Position numbers and translations under genes: made by a program
The notes under the pieces: model-generated
Databases searched by the model: none
What the model saw: the letters and a program-made list of their open reading frames with translations, nothing else
Told to the model about the DNA's origin: nothing
Assembly (NCBI RefSeq): GCF_023715345.1
Contig: NZ_JAMBNY010000011.1
Location: 98,541 to 162,540, forward strand
Direction of reading: 5' to 3'
Origin: Paenibacillus camelliae
GTDB taxonomy: Bacteria > Bacillota > Bacilli > Paenibacillales > Paenibacillaceae
DNA: 64,000 nucleotides
Shown here: in pieces, positions 7,470 through 16,743 of the stretch
How positions within the stretch are numbered: the first letter of the stretch is position 1
Layout of the letters: the number at the start of each line of letters is the position of its first letter

Positions 7470-8741
7470 ATGAGAGCTTTTCTGAAAAAGGATGTGCTCG
7501 TTTACTGGCGTGATCGAAAGCAAAATATATTCTCACTAGTCATTCCCCTCATTCTAATTGTCGTGCTGGGGCTTTTATTACCGAACTGGATTGAGAATCC
7601 TACAAGCACACTCCAATTAAAAGCGGCCATGGTCGTTCATGACAACGAAGCTGCAGGCCTTGAGCAATTCCAAAGCTCTCTTAAGAGCAGAGGTCTACCA
7701 GATGAAGAGGCCGCTGTATTATTTGAGCTTGCAGCACTTTCACCACCTGTTAGCTTGCTGAACGATATGCTGAAAAGTGACCAGATTGTCAGCATGGTCG
7801 AGTGGGTTGAGCTGGATGAGGAAGCAGCGCTCCGCCGTTTGCAATCCGGAGAGATTCAAGCCATCGTAACCTTACCTGAAGACTTCACGCTGCACATCTT
7901 GAATAAGACACTGCTTGACGAGGGGAACGGTGCGGCGATAAGCCTGACGTCTGACGATCCTTCCATCGAGGTTGGTGTTCTTCAAGGCATCATTGAAGGC
8001 TTCACTCAGCAATTCAATGCAAGTTCGGCCATTGCACATGCTGGCACTCATTCTGCAGTTACGTTAAATCAGGAGGCCGTTCTACCTTCTATAGGCGGCG
8101 TGGAGACGATTGAAGGTGTACGTGTGCTAACCTCATTCCAATATTTCACGCTCGCGGTTGGCGCTATGTTTGCCATGTATGTAGCTGCTAACTCAGCAAA
8201 CAAAGCGATTACAGAGAAGAGAGAGCATGTGTTCCAGCGTATATTACTGTCGGGCAGCCACCCACTAACGTATCTAGCAGGAAAAATTGTTGCAACCTTG
8301 ATGATGTCCTTGCTGCAGCTGACACTGGTGATCCTCATCTGTCATTTCGTGCTCGACTTGTTTCCTGGATATTCACTTGAGTTCTGGCTTGGCTTTTCCC
8401 TATTAATGATGATGATGTGTCTGATTGTCGCAGCGCTGGGGGGATTGTTCACTGCCGCGATGTTCCGGATGAATGCGAATACGGCCAATGCAATCATTCA
8501 AGCATTATTATTGATTATCGGCGTTATCGGCGGGAACTTTGCCCCTATCTATATTTTACCCGACGCGGTTCAACAGCTATGGGAATGGACACCAAACGGC
8601 CTTTGGTTATCGACCATGATTCAATGGATTCAGCAGGAATCATGGGAGGCCGCGATCAATGGCATGCTAGGTCTGTCCGCGTTCATTATAGCGATTATCG
8701 CACTGAGCGTATGGACATTTCCAAAAAGGGGGCGAATCTAA
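7470..8741 (+). CDS. ABC-2 type permease (LnrM-like)
   Basis: A 423-aa permease of the ABC2_membrane_3 type. One N-terminal membrane span (residues about 20-40), a large extracytoplasmic domain to about residue 225, then five hydrophobic segments including the FQYFTLAVGAMFAMYVAANSAN and HPLTYLAGKIVATLMMSLLQL regions. A 15-nt gap after the ATPase gene holds AGGAGTGG. Its stop codon abuts the next start, so the two permeases are surely co-translated and probably form a heterodimer. Confidence 0.9.
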   Translation: MRAFLKKDVLVYWRDRKQNIFSLVIPLILIVVLGLLLPNWIENPTSTLQLKAAMVVHDNEAAGLEQFQSSLKSRGLPDEEAAVLFELAALSPPVSLLNDMLKSDQIVSMVEWVELDEEAALRRLQSGEIQAIVTLPEDFTLHILNKTLLDEGNGAAISLTSDDPSIEVGVLQGIIEGFTQQFNASSAIAHAGTHSAVTLNQEAVLPSIGGVETIEGVRVLTSFQYFTLAVGAMFAMYVAANSANKAITEKREHVFQRILLSGSHPLTYLAGKIVATLMMSLLQLTLVILICHFVLDLFPGYSLEFWLGFSLLMMMMCLIVAALGGLFTAAMFRMNANTANAIIQALLLIIGVIGGNFAPIYILPDAVQQLWEWTPNGLWLSTMIQWIQQESWEAAINGMLGLSAFIIAIIALSVWTFPKRGRI

Positions 8742-9845
8742 ATGGTTCCAGTTTTTCTAGCACAATGGATGAAGGAGAAACGTTCCCCTTATATGGTTCT
8801 CATCTTTATTAGCATCAGCATTGCCGCAGCTCTACTCTTCGGATCCAATATGGATATCAAATTAAAAATTGATACCTTTCGAGGAGAAGGTGTGACTGTA
8901 GAAGAGGCTGAGCGCTGGATTGATCGCCTTAATGAAAGCGGGGCCTTCATCTTTAGCTTGCGAGCCGAAGAAGAATCTTTGGCTGATGTGCGCCAAGGGC
9001 GCTCGGATATGGCGGTTAGATTATTGAAGGACGACTATCGTATTATCGCTGTAATGGAGAGCACGAATGTCGAGCTCGTCCAGCAGCATATGCAAGCCGT
9101 TTATCATGAGGAATTTCGAATCATGGCCGCAGCATCACACGCCGAAGATGAACTGGAATTCCGTGAAGCGATGAAAACGTATATGGAACAACCACCTCTG
9201 AAGCTTCAGTCTTCCACCTCTTCAGGCAGTGAGCTGCGAAGCTACGATATGAGATTACAGCTGCTATTTGGCTTTTCTCTGTTCCTTGCTATGCTTACTG
9301 TGGGGTTCAGAGTTAACGCTATGACTGCCGAGAAAATATCCGGCATCTGGAACCGTGTCATCCTGTCTCCATTGACGAAGACAGAGATGTATCTGGGCCA
9401 TCTAACCTACAGTACGCTGATTGGTATCGTTCAAATCACAATGGTTTTCTTACTCGCTAAGTACTTATTTGGTTTTAGTCTTGGGCATAGCTTCGGGATG
9501 CTAGCCATGATCGTTGTGCTTTACACGATGACCATCGTTGCTATGAGCATGCTATTTACAGGAATATTAAGGACACCGGAGCAATTCGGTGCAATATTCA
9601 CCTCTATCGTACCGATTATGCCGCTCATTAGCGGTGCCTATATGCCGCCAGGTACGATTACGAACGACGTGCTGCTGTTCATTGGCCAGTTCTTGCCACT
9701 TCAGCATGCGCTAGATGCTCTAATCGGCGTCTCGATATATGAGCAGGGCTGGACGGACATCTACTTGCCGCTTGCCAAGCTGCTGTTGATGGCTGTTATT
9801 TTCTTCGGAGTAGGGATTAACCTCGTTGAGCGCCGTCGCTTATAG
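8742..9845 (+). CDS. ABC-2 type permease (LnrN-like)
   Basis: A 367-aa partner permease with the same plan: an N-terminal span at about residues 15-35, an extracytoplasmic segment to about residue 175, then five to six spans. It contains EKISGIWNRVILSPLTKTEMYLGH, the cytoplasmic coupling region typical of ABC-2 permeases, and a late LISGAYMPPG loop. The ATG directly follows the TAA of the preceding permease. It is the last gene of the five-gene module, closed by the hairpin at 9861-9905. Confidence 0.9.
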   Translation: MVPVFLAQWMKEKRSPYMVLIFISISIAAALLFGSNMDIKLKIDTFRGEGVTVEEAERWIDRLNESGAFIFSLRAEEESLADVRQGRSDMAVRLLKDDYRIIAVMESTNVELVQQHMQAVYHEEFRIMAAASHAEDELEFREAMKTYMEQPPLKLQSSTSSGSELRSYDMRLQLLFGFSLFLAMLTVGFRVNAMTAEKISGIWNRVILSPLTKTEMYLGHLTYSTLIGIVQITMVFLLAKYLFGFSLGHSFGMLAMIVVLYTMTIVAMSMLFTGILRTPEQFGAIFTSIVPIMPLISGAYMPPGTITNDVLLFIGQFLPLQHALDALIGVSIYEQGWTDIYLPLAKLLLMAVIFFGVGINLVERRRL

Positions 9846-9860
9846 CGCAACGAATAAAAT

Positions 9861-9905
9861 AAGCCGATGAATGATCAAGGTTAAACTTGAATAATTCATC
9901 GGCTT
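9861..9905. terminator. Bidirectional hairpin terminator between converging genes
   Basis: A long stem AAGCCGATGAAT pairs with ATTCATCGGCTT, with an inner CAAG/CTTG. It lies between converging transcripts; the T-rich tail is better on the minus strand (ATTTTATT). It shares the AAGCCGA arm with hairpins at 14031 and 16844. Confidence 0.75.
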
Positions 9906-9946
9906 GTTGGCTTGTTACAGCTTAATTTATTATTCTGCTCGTTACA

Positions 9947-10408
9947 TTACAGCTTCAGATATCGTCTTAAAGCGGAAATCAATAGATCATGGTCCTCCTG
10001 ATCAGGCAGTCCAGATACAGTAATCGTACCGATCATTCCTTCACCTTCCACATGAAGCGGAAATCCGCCACCCGCTCCGACATAGTCAGAAAGGGGCAAT
10101 CCATCACGTTCCTCTATCGTTGTTCCTTCCTGACGAGCTTGTAAAGCAACACGCCACGAGCTCTGTCCATAATGCCGAACCACATTATTTTTACGACGAA
10201 TCCAATCCTCATTTTCTACTGTAGTTCCCGCCATCGCATGAGCAAACAACCGTTGCCCTTGGCGATAAATTTCTACAGTAATGCTTTTACCTAGACTTCT
10301 TGCTTCGTCGATTATTGCAAGTCCAACCTGTAGTGCCGTTTCATTCGTGAATGCGCTGAATCTAAGCTCTTGCTCTTCTTTCTCCATCTGAATCAATTGA
10401 TCCTTCAT
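9947..10408 (-). CDS. UPF0303 family protein (heme-degrading/GlcG-HbpS-like domain)
   Basis: A 153-aa protein of the UPF0303 group in the GlcG/HbpS-like fold. Landmarks are NETALQVGLAIIDEARSLGKSITVEIYRQGQRLFAHAMAGTT and GAGGGFPLHVEGEGMIGTITVSGLPDQEDH, the conserved glycine-rich and C-terminal motifs. Relatives are annotated as heme-degrading domain proteins, though a biochemical role is not firmly established. GGGGGAG precedes the ATG. Monocistronic. Confidence 0.85.
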   Translation of the reverse strand: MKDQLIQMEKEEQELRFSAFTNETALQVGLAIIDEARSLGKSITVEIYRQGQRLFAHAMAGTTVENEDWIRRKNNVVRHYGQSSWRVALQARQEGTTIEERDGLPLSDYVGAGGGFPLHVEGEGMIGTITVSGLPDQEDHDLLISALRRYLKL

Positions 10409-10499
10409 GTTTCTCCCCCATTTTTTTCAATCTCTGCCTTCTACTTTTCGCTTGAATGTCATGTATTTCCTTCTTTTATCCCCTATTGAGTAAGCAAAA

Positions 10500-10568
10500 A
10501 ATAAAAAATGTCACCGGCAGCTCCTAATGCTAGCTGATGCTAACAAATAAGAGTGCGCCGATGACATT
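10500..10568 (-). terminator. Long stem-loop terminator of the secreted-protein gene
   Basis: On the minus strand TGTCATCGGC pairs with GCCGGTGACA around a 35-nt loop and is followed by TTTTTTATTTTTT. It lies 15 nt beyond the stop of the gene at 10583. Confidence 0.75.
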
Positions 10569-10582
10569 GTCGTGAGTATGCG

Positions 10583-11230
10583 TTAGAACTTCTCTGGAAA
10601 CTGTTTGTAGATGCCCTCTGCTAAAATATTCGCCAGATGGAGCATATGGATTTCGTTTTGATCTGTTGCTTCAATGTCCCTCTGCCAGTCTCCATTCAGA
10701 CAGGCAAGAACGATTTCGGTAATTAATTGAAGATGCGTATACAGCATGTCCTGCATCTCCTTGAACGGCCAGTTTGGATTAGCATCGCTCAAAAATTTAG
10801 CTATATCATCTGCGTTACGATGCCACTGGGTCTGTTGCTTCTTAACCTCTGCCTGATTGCCTGCTTTGGCAGCAGCTACGATGTGGCCTGCAATCTCAAT
10901 ATGTTCGGTTAAAAGCTCAGCAAGCTTATTACCAGCAGCTTCTCCGTAAAACGGCTTAATGATATTCCCTATATCCTGTTGATTCCGTAATAGTCGCTCT
11001 AGCACATATTGCTGATCCGGTCGATCAGAGATCGCACTGACAATATAGCTTCTTGTCCATATCGTATGATCAATCCAAGCCTTCTCCATATCACCTTTCA
11101 GCTTTACGAATGCAGGACTTAGACAGATGTCCTCCCGCTTCTCAGCTGCCTTCACTTCTGTTGTAGCTAGTGCAGAATTTAAGCTAAATACAATCGCTAC
11201 GGCTAACAGCAGCACAACCATTTTTTTCAT
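10583..11230 (-). CDS. Secreted helical protein of unknown function
   Basis: A 215-aa protein with a clear signal peptide (MKKMVVLLLAVAIVFSLNSALA, cleavage probably around ALA-TT or VKA-AE). The mature part is predicted mainly helical, with segments such as KLKGDMEKAWIDHTIWTRSYIVSAI and LTEHIEIAGHIVAAAKAGN, giving an alternating four-helix-like pattern with paired His and Trp. I do not recognise a named enzyme; similar proteins in Paenibacillus are hypothetical. Preceded by GAGGAG, single gene with its own terminator. Confidence 0.75.
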   Translation of the reverse strand: MKKMVVLLLAVAIVFSLNSALATTEVKAAEKREDICLSPAFVKLKGDMEKAWIDHTIWTRSYIVSAISDRPDQQYVLERLLRNQQDIGNIIKPFYGEAAGNKLAELLTEHIEIAGHIVAAAKAGNQAEVKKQQTQWHRNADDIAKFLSDANPNWPFKEMQDMLYTHLQLITEIVLACLNGDWQRDIEATDQNEIHMLHLANILAEGIYKQFPEKF

Positions 11231-11370
11231 TATGTATCTACTCCTCTGTACGTTTGGATTGAATTTACAGTAGTATTATGGTTATCTTGTCCAAACTTAT
11301 ACAGATAAGATCATGAACAATTAGGTTGATTGGCATTAAGAACATCTGGCAAGCCCTCCATAGATCGAAT

Positions 11371-11410
11371 GTCAAAACGCGCCTCGGTAGTGAACCGGGC
11401 GCGTTTTGAC
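11371..11410 (-). terminator. Strong hairpin terminator of the lipoprotein gene
   Basis: GTCAAAACGCGCC...GGCGCGTTTTGAC is nearly perfectly paired, with inner CGGT/ACCG. It lies 32 nt beyond the lipoprotein stop. The T/A ends of the stem make it potentially functional in both directions. Confidence 0.75.
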
Positions 11411-11441
11411 GTGATCAGCCTGAAGGTGAAGACATTCTCTC

Positions 11442-12011
11442 TTATTGCATAAACTTTTCAATATATTGCATCGTCTCTTTTGTTGGTGCAGCCTCCATCC
11501 GGTAAAACTCCTCCATTCGTTTACCATTCAACGTGTATGTGATCTTAATATAGATGTCTTGATATACGCTTAGTAGATATCGGTCAACGCTGTCCCTTGC
11601 TAGAACAAACGATCTGCCAAGATAGGCACCTTTAGGCTCTCCATTAGGTATGATGTCAAAGGAATACTCATTTAGCACGTTGGATGTATGAACATGACTC
11701 GCATCTAAGTAGTCCATCATTTTCTCGTTAAGGTGAAAGGACATTATGACATCTTTCATCTCAACGACCGGGTCAGAAAGGTATAACTCATAATTAATAC
11801 GTGTCGCATCTTCATCCTCTTCTATCTCTACCGTATTCGTTAGTGCATAGTTTGCTGGAGTATAAACATACTCACCCGAGTTTATATATTCTCTTAATTC
11901 TATCCCTTCCGAAGCATACGTTGTCTCTTTCATCAACGATCCGTTAGCACTGCATCCGCTAAGTAATAGGAAAACTAGTAGGAATGTCGTAATTAATAGC
12001 TGTCTATTCAT
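11442..12011 (-). CDS. Putative lipoprotein
   Basis: A 189-aa protein with a lipoprotein signal (MNRQLLITTFLLVFLLLSGC, lipobox LSGC, Cys 20). The mature domain is beta-rich (REYINSGEYVYTPANYALTNTVEIEEDEDATRINYELYLSD) and ends in a short helix (KETMQYIEKFM). No family recognised. Divergent from the CAP/SLH protein gene, so both are probably cell-surface proteins, but co-function is not shown. Confidence 0.75.
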   Translation of the reverse strand: MNRQLLITTFLLVFLLLSGCSANGSLMKETTYASEGIELREYINSGEYVYTPANYALTNTVEIEEDEDATRINYELYLSDPVVEMKDVIMSFHLNEKMMDYLDASHVHTSNVLNEYSFDIIPNGEPKGAYLGRSFVLARDSVDRYLLSVYQDIYIKITYTLNGKRMEEFYRMEAAPTKETMQYIEKFMQ

Positions 12012-12145
12012 AAGTAAAGCTCCATTCTAGCGGTAGGCAACAACCATGCTTTTATTACGATTTATACTTACATTCTTCAACATAATATTACCATTTATGA
12101 TAGAATCGAACTATATTTATTACTTATATCATTGGAGTGATAGCA

Positions 12146-13978
12146 TTGAATTGGCCTATAGCTATTAAAAAAGCGACTAAACTAGCAACTGCAGTCATCG
12201 TTTCTGCTAGCTTACTAGCATCACTTTCTTACACCACATTCGCCGCAACACATCGTGTACATGAACAAGTGAACACGCGAACGGAGCAAGATATTTATAA
12301 AAAATGGCAACAATATTTGCCGCAAGCATTCAATAGTGATCAATTATTTGAGGTTGAGCCTAAGTACTCCGCTCCTTACAGCGCGGGTCAATTAAAGGAA
12401 CAAGTGCTTCAGGATGCAGTAAACGCAACTAATTTTGCGCGTTATCTGGCTGGGTTGCCTGATGATGTCACACTGGATTATTCCTTAGCTGAACAGCAGC
12501 AAGCAGGCGCTGTGCTAATGGCTGAGCTTGGCACGATTACCCATTATCCGACTAAGCCTTCTGATATGGCTGATGATTTCTTTGAGCTCGGTCGCACGTC
12601 CGCCTCTTCTAGTAATCTATCAGCAGGACGCAGCTCATTGTACAACACTGTGTTTTACGGCTATATGGCCGATAATTCAGGAAGCAATCTCTATTCCGTC
12701 GGGCATCGACGCTGGATACTGAATCCTGACATGAAGAAAACAATGTTCGGCTTGGCGTATGATCCTTCATCCAGATACAGATTTTATTCAACGATGTATG
12801 CTTTCGACCGCGAACGAGATGAGGATGAAGTAGATTATCAATATATCGCTTGGCCATCAGCAGGTCTGTTTCCAACAGACGTGCTGACTGCTGCTGATCC
12901 GTGGTCCGTTTCATTGAATACGAGCATGTACAGTACAAATCAAACAGATGATATATATGTCACCATTCATAGAGCACGCGATAACAAAACATGGACACTC
13001 AATGCAAGCAATCAAGACGAGCAGGGAGATTTCTTCCAGGTTAATACTGGCGGATACGGCATTAACTTCGCTATTATTTTCCGTCCGAAGGATATTGGAG
13101 CATATACAGATGGGGATGCTTTCGAGGTTACCATCCAAAATCTATATACTGTATCCGGTGAAAAAACCTCACTCTCTTATACAACAGAAATGTTCTCGCT
13201 GCAGTCTTCCTTCAAAAACAATGCTACGCGCTATGCGCTGAGCGGACAGCAGTTGAAGCTCCCTGTACATGGAAATGCAACGAGATTCACTTCAAGTGAT
13301 CCAAGCATAGCCTCCGTTGATCGCAGTGGCGTCGTGACAGCACATAAGCCTGGGTATGTCTATATAACGGTAGATAATTATTTGCCTGCCGCGAATAGTA
13401 TGGTTACCGTTAACGTAAATGATTCAGCCTATAGCAAGACTAGCGGATGGGCGAGTTCAAGTATTATCCAAGCTAATGAACATGGAATCCTAAATAATAG
13501 TCCTTATTATCAAGACCTGACGACACCAGTAACTCAAGAGGAATTTGTCCATTATGTTGTCGGAATGCTTAAGGCGCTGAATCCACAACTGAATATTGAT
13601 GATTATTATGATGTAAAATCACCATTTACTGATGTGCGCAGCACAGACTCTGGCATCATATGGGCATACGAACAAGGCATTATTAATGGAACTGGTCAAG
13701 GAAAATTCTCACCTGATAACGTCATTACGCGTGAGCAAGCAGCAACGCTTCTGCTTAACGTGTATAAGTATCTAGGTGGAGAATTACAGCCCGCTGCTCA
13801 AGCTGCTTTTGCAGATCAGGGAAAAATTGCTAGCTGGGCAATATCATCCGTTAATCAAGCAGCTAAGCTGTCCATAATGGGCGGCGTGTCCGATACATTG
13901 TTTGATCCGAAAGGGAAATACTCTCACGAGCAAACGATTGTCACACTGCTGCGACTCTATCAAAAATTTGCAGAGTAA
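12146..13978 (+). CDS. Secreted CAP-domain protein with Big_2 and SLH domains
   Basis: A 610-aa cell-wall protein. The signal peptide (residues 1-37) ends SYTTFAAT. A CAP/SCP-like domain (about 85-190) includes NATNFARYLAGLPDDV and NLYSVGHRRWILNP. A bacterial Ig-like Big_2 region (about 360-425) has RFTSSDPSIASVDRSGVVTAHKPGY. Two or more SLH repeats follow (about 430-610), including SPFTDVRS...IIWAYEQGIINGTGQGKFSPDNVITREQAATLL, anchoring it to secondary wall polymers. I place the start at TTG 12146 because TTGGAG sits 8 nt upstream; GTG at 12137 would overlap that site. Confidence 0.9.
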   Translation: MNWPIAIKKATKLATAVIVSASLLASLSYTTFAATHRVHEQVNTRTEQDIYKKWQQYLPQAFNSDQLFEVEPKYSAPYSAGQLKEQVLQDAVNATNFARYLAGLPDDVTLDYSLAEQQQAGAVLMAELGTITHYPTKPSDMADDFFELGRTSASSSNLSAGRSSLYNTVFYGYMADNSGSNLYSVGHRRWILNPDMKKTMFGLAYDPSSRYRFYSTMYAFDRERDEDEVDYQYIAWPSAGLFPTDVLTAADPWSVSLNTSMYSTNQTDDIYVTIHRARDNKTWTLNASNQDEQGDFFQVNTGGYGINFAIIFRPKDIGAYTDGDAFEVTIQNLYTVSGEKTSLSYTTEMFSLQSSFKNNATRYALSGQQLKLPVHGNATRFTSSDPSIASVDRSGVVTAHKPGYVYITVDNYLPAANSMVTVNVNDSAYSKTSGWASSSIIQANEHGILNNSPYYQDLTTPVTQEEFVHYVVGMLKALNPQLNIDDYYDVKSPFTDVRSTDSGIIWAYEQGIINGTGQGKFSPDNVITREQAATLLLNVYKYLGGELQPAAQAAFADQGKIASWAISSVNQAAKLSIMGGVSDTLFDPKGKYSHEQTIVTLLRLYQKFAE

Positions 13979-14030
13979 AACGGCTTGTACCAACTTTTAG
14001 CTTGGTGAAGCAATAGTAGTTACAATAGAA

Positions 14031-14075
14031 AAGCCGAGCGAATATGAGGATGATATCCTGACATTCGCTCGGCTT
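14031..14075. terminator. Bidirectional hairpin terminator
   Basis: AAGCCGAGCGAAT pairs with ATTCGCTCGGCTT, with an inner AGGAT/ATCCT stem. It separates the converging CAP/SLH and hydrolase genes. It belongs to the local family of AAGCCGAGC hairpins. Confidence 0.8.
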
Positions 14076-14119
14076 CATTTATATTGAATACTTCTTAGTG
14101 TAGCGACCGATCATTTTCC

Positions 14120-15790
14120 TTATCTTTTCAATATCCAATCAGCAATATCGGTAATCAGCTTCTTACTTACGTTAGCTGGTGTACTATACTCTAATCCGAT
14201 GGACACACCCTCATAGTCTGTTAGTAAATGATTCATAGCTGGATAGGAGATGAAGGTTGTGTCACTGTGGTCCTCTAGCGCTGTTTTCCATCCCTCAAAC
14301 TGCTCCATAGAAACTTGCCAATCATTTTCTCCTTGTAACACGAGTAGAGGTTTATTCATATCTTTCATTACTCCCGCAGGCACATAGTCGCGCTGCTCAT
14401 ACCACCAATATGCTGGGGACATTGGGAACGTACTCGGCATATTATCCTTGGAATACGCTGGGTCTAATAGCATGGCTTTAATCTGCTCCATCATCACTGC
14501 ATTCTGCTCTTGCGATGAAACGACCTCTTGTGGCAAACCTAACGTTTTCATTTTATCGATAACGACTTTCTGCTGTTCAACTAGTGCATCGATAAATGTA
14601 CTGCTAGGAGCCGATATTAGGATCGCACCAGTAATATCATTCCCCTCGTCTTGCTCTATAATCTTTGGCATAACAAAGCCACCTTGGCTATGCCCAGCAA
14701 CGTATAGCTTATCTTTATCTACTTCCCCACGTTGCTGCAGCCATTCCATTGCATGATAAACATCATCAACGGATTCATTTTTCAATGTAAATTGTGGCTG
14801 TCCAGAAACCTTGAAGGTGTGCTCCTTCGTAACCTTTTCGTAACGAAGAACCGCAATATTTCTCGAAGCTAAGCCCACTGCCAAATCTTTAAATACTTTC
14901 GTACCAGATATCGTAGAATCACGATCATGAGGACCTGAACCATGAACTAATATAACGACAGGGAATGGTCCTTCTCCTTTAGGAACAGTGAACGTACCAG
15001 GTACAGCAAACGAACCTTCTCCGATAACTACTTCTTCTTCTATATAATTACCAGTATCATAGTCTGGCTTAGTATAAGGAGATACACTAGCTGCAATATC
15101 TATGGAAAGATCGTCAACATAACCATCTTGATCAAAACGAACGATAATATTCAGAGGAGCATTCGTCGTTTCATAGCTCATCACCGCATTAATGTGTACA
15201 TCATTATATTCCATAGAAAGGTCTTTAAGCATCACTGGTTTTCCTGCAAGTAAAGCATATTGTTGACCAATAGAGGACCACATGGCATCTTGAGGGATAG
15301 TGTTCTTAAGTGCTTGACTCATTATATTGGTAATTCCACTTGCATTGCCGGAAAACAACTTATGTACAAATTGAGTGGCATTGATCTCGTAATTTTGATT
15401 GGAAAACAAAATACTTCCAGTCTCTTCGTCCCATTCCACTTGATTAGTTAACAATTTATTTATCGTATGGAGCGAAATATAAGAACGGTTCGATTGAACA
15501 ATAGGCTTTTCATCAAGCTTAAGACTAGTGCCATTAACAATGGCCTGTTCTTGACCAGCTGTCAGAACAATGACATCACTACCTCGTTCTACCGTTATCT
15601 CTTGCTTCTGTTGATCCCAAGAAACCTTCGCCCCTAGCGCCTCAGCAACTGACCGCAATGGCACTAAGTCGTTTTTTTCCTTAGCATGAACGGAATAAGG
15701 ACTCCCTAGAACAGTAGATGCGACAAGCACACTAGTAAGCATCGTAATCGCTAAAGATTTCTTCAATTTTTTCATGTTTCTCACATTCAT
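14120..15790 (-). CDS. Secreted alpha/beta hydrolase with copper-amine-oxidase-like N-terminal stalk domain
   Basis: A 556-aa exported protein. The signal peptide (to about residue 37) ends SPYSVHA. The Cu_amine_oxidN1-like stalk (about 40-130) has VPLRSVAEALGAKVSWDQQKQEITVERGSDVI. A DUF3887-like linker domain (about 135-225) follows, then an alpha/beta hydrolase (about 245-556). Its oxyanion segment is VILVHGSGPHDRD, the nucleophile elbow is GHSQGG and the late GENDWQ and NHLL segments supply Asp and His. Related to peptidase S9/dienelactone-hydrolase-like esterases; substrate unknown. ATG at 15790 is preferred over GTG at 15793 from the GAGGAG spacing. Confidence 0.88.
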   Translation of the reverse strand: MNVRNMKKLKKSLAITMLTSVLVASTVLGSPYSVHAKEKNDLVPLRSVAEALGAKVSWDQQKQEITVERGSDVIVLTAGQEQAIVNGTSLKLDEKPIVQSNRSYISLHTINKLLTNQVEWDEETGSILFSNQNYEINATQFVHKLFSGNASGITNIMSQALKNTIPQDAMWSSIGQQYALLAGKPVMLKDLSMEYNDVHINAVMSYETTNAPLNIIVRFDQDGYVDDLSIDIAASVSPYTKPDYDTGNYIEEEVVIGEGSFAVPGTFTVPKGEGPFPVVILVHGSGPHDRDSTISGTKVFKDLAVGLASRNIAVLRYEKVTKEHTFKVSGQPQFTLKNESVDDVYHAMEWLQQRGEVDKDKLYVAGHSQGGFVMPKIIEQDEGNDITGAILISAPSSTFIDALVEQQKVVIDKMKTLGLPQEVVSSQEQNAVMMEQIKAMLLDPAYSKDNMPSTFPMSPAYWWYEQRDYVPAGVMKDMNKPLLVLQGENDWQVSMEQFEGWKTALEDHSDTTFISYPAMNHLLTDYEGVSIGLEYSTPANVSKKLITDIADWILKR

Positions 15791-15840
15791 CACTCTCCTC
15801 TATAGATTCTAGCAATCATGCTAGCATGCTAGTTCATACT

Positions 15841-16125
15841 TTATTCCTTATCTACAAGCTTAATATTTGTGAAGATAATTAAAATAAACAAACCGATTAC
15901 TAGCGCACCGACCAGTATCTGTTCTGATAGGAACGTGTAGAAGCTCGAAATTAAAAATAAAATTCCAATAACAGTGATATATCCTCCAACTAAATTCGCT
16001 AGTAACGTCTTATTTTTAACTCTTTTTTCATTAAAGCCAGCTAATAGCCATGTTTGCTTCCCTACTCCTATAATCAGCCCCAGCACAATAAAAACTAGAC
16101 CAACAATCCAAAGATTATTCTCCAT
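15841..16125 (-). CDS. DUF3784-like membrane protein
   Basis: A 94-aa protein with three hydrophobic spans (WIVGLVFIVLGLIIGVG, ANLVGGYITVIGILFLISSFY, LVGALVIGLFILIIF). The loop KQTWLLAGFNEKR is typical of DUF3784 proteins. Last gene of a three-gene operon with an XRE regulator and another membrane protein, with GGAGG before the ATG. Such XRE plus DUF3784/DUF2178 groups are common in Firmicutes; function unknown. Confidence 0.75.
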   Translation of the reverse strand: MENNLWIVGLVFIVLGLIIGVGKQTWLLAGFNEKRVKNKTLLANLVGGYITVIGILFLISSFYTFLSEQILVGALVIGLFILIIFTNIKLVDKE

Positions 16126-16142
16126 CTTATATCCTCCTCTCC

Positions 16143-16499
16143 TTATAATCTTTTGGCGATACTTGGAATAATGTATAAAGGTACAACAATGGATATTGCT
16201 AAGTAAATCAGTAAATAATCAGGCGTCATAAACGAGTCCATATTATCATTGGAGATTAGAAAGAAGTAGCAGGCTAATAAACTATTCATGACTACAATGA
16301 AGCCAAATGAGTAGTAATGAATGTTCGTCTTCACTCGTTCATCTACTTCGATCTCGTCATTGTTTTTATATCTCATAAACTTAGCTATTAGAACACAGCA
16401 TGCCAGAATACAGCCTAACGTAGCTTTAACCCAGCCTGTATTCACAAATACAATGACTACTAGTAGTAGAACTGCAGGTATATAATAAAGCAGCTTCAT
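16143..16499 (-). CDS. DUF2178-like membrane protein
   Basis: A 118-aa protein with four hydrophobic segments. The cytoplasmic stretch RYKNNDEIEVDERVKTNIHYYSFGF carries the DERV motif usual in DUF2178 membrane proteins that are paired with small XRE regulators. It starts 4 nt after the regulator stop, with its GGAGG site inside the end of the upstream gene, so the two are translationally linked. Confidence 0.72.
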   Translation of the reverse strand: MKLLYYIPAVLLLVVIVFVNTGWVKATLGCILACCVLIAKFMRYKNNDEIEVDERVKTNIHYYSFGFIVVMNSLLACYFFLISNDNMDSFMTPDYLLIYLAISIVVPLYIIPSIAKRL

Positions 16500-16503
16500 G
16501 TAC

Positions 16504-16716
16504 TTATTCCTCCATCCAAAACAAATGATCCACTGGGGCTTCGAGATACTTAGAGATAAGCAAGCACACCTTGATTGAGGGATTATAGTTCTGTGCTTCT
16601 ATCAAATTCATCGTTTGTCTTGTTAAGCCAATAAGTTTGGCTAATTCCCCCTGATTGTATTTGCCTTGCTCAATTCTTACTAATTTTACTCGATTACGAA
16701 TCGTTATCTCGACCAA
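16504..16716 (-). CDS. Small XRE-family regulator (YgzD/YozG type)
   Basis: A 70-aa Cro/C1-type HTH protein consisting only of the DNA-binding domain: RVKLVRIEQGKYNQGELAKLIGLTRQTMNLIEAQNYNPSIKVCLLISKYLEAPVDHLF. TTG at 16716 (giving MVEITIRNR) is chosen because AGGTGA lies 8 nt upstream; GTG at 16728 has no proper site. A large perfect inverted repeat directly upstream (16744-16801) is probably its autoregulatory operator. It controls the two membrane-protein genes in the same operon. Confidence 0.88.
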   Translation of the reverse strand: MVEITIRNRVKLVRIEQGKYNQGELAKLIGLTRQTMNLIEAQNYNPSIKVCLLISKYLEAPVDHLFWMEE

Positions 16717-16743
16717 TGTCCCTTTCACCTCTTCGTTTCATAA

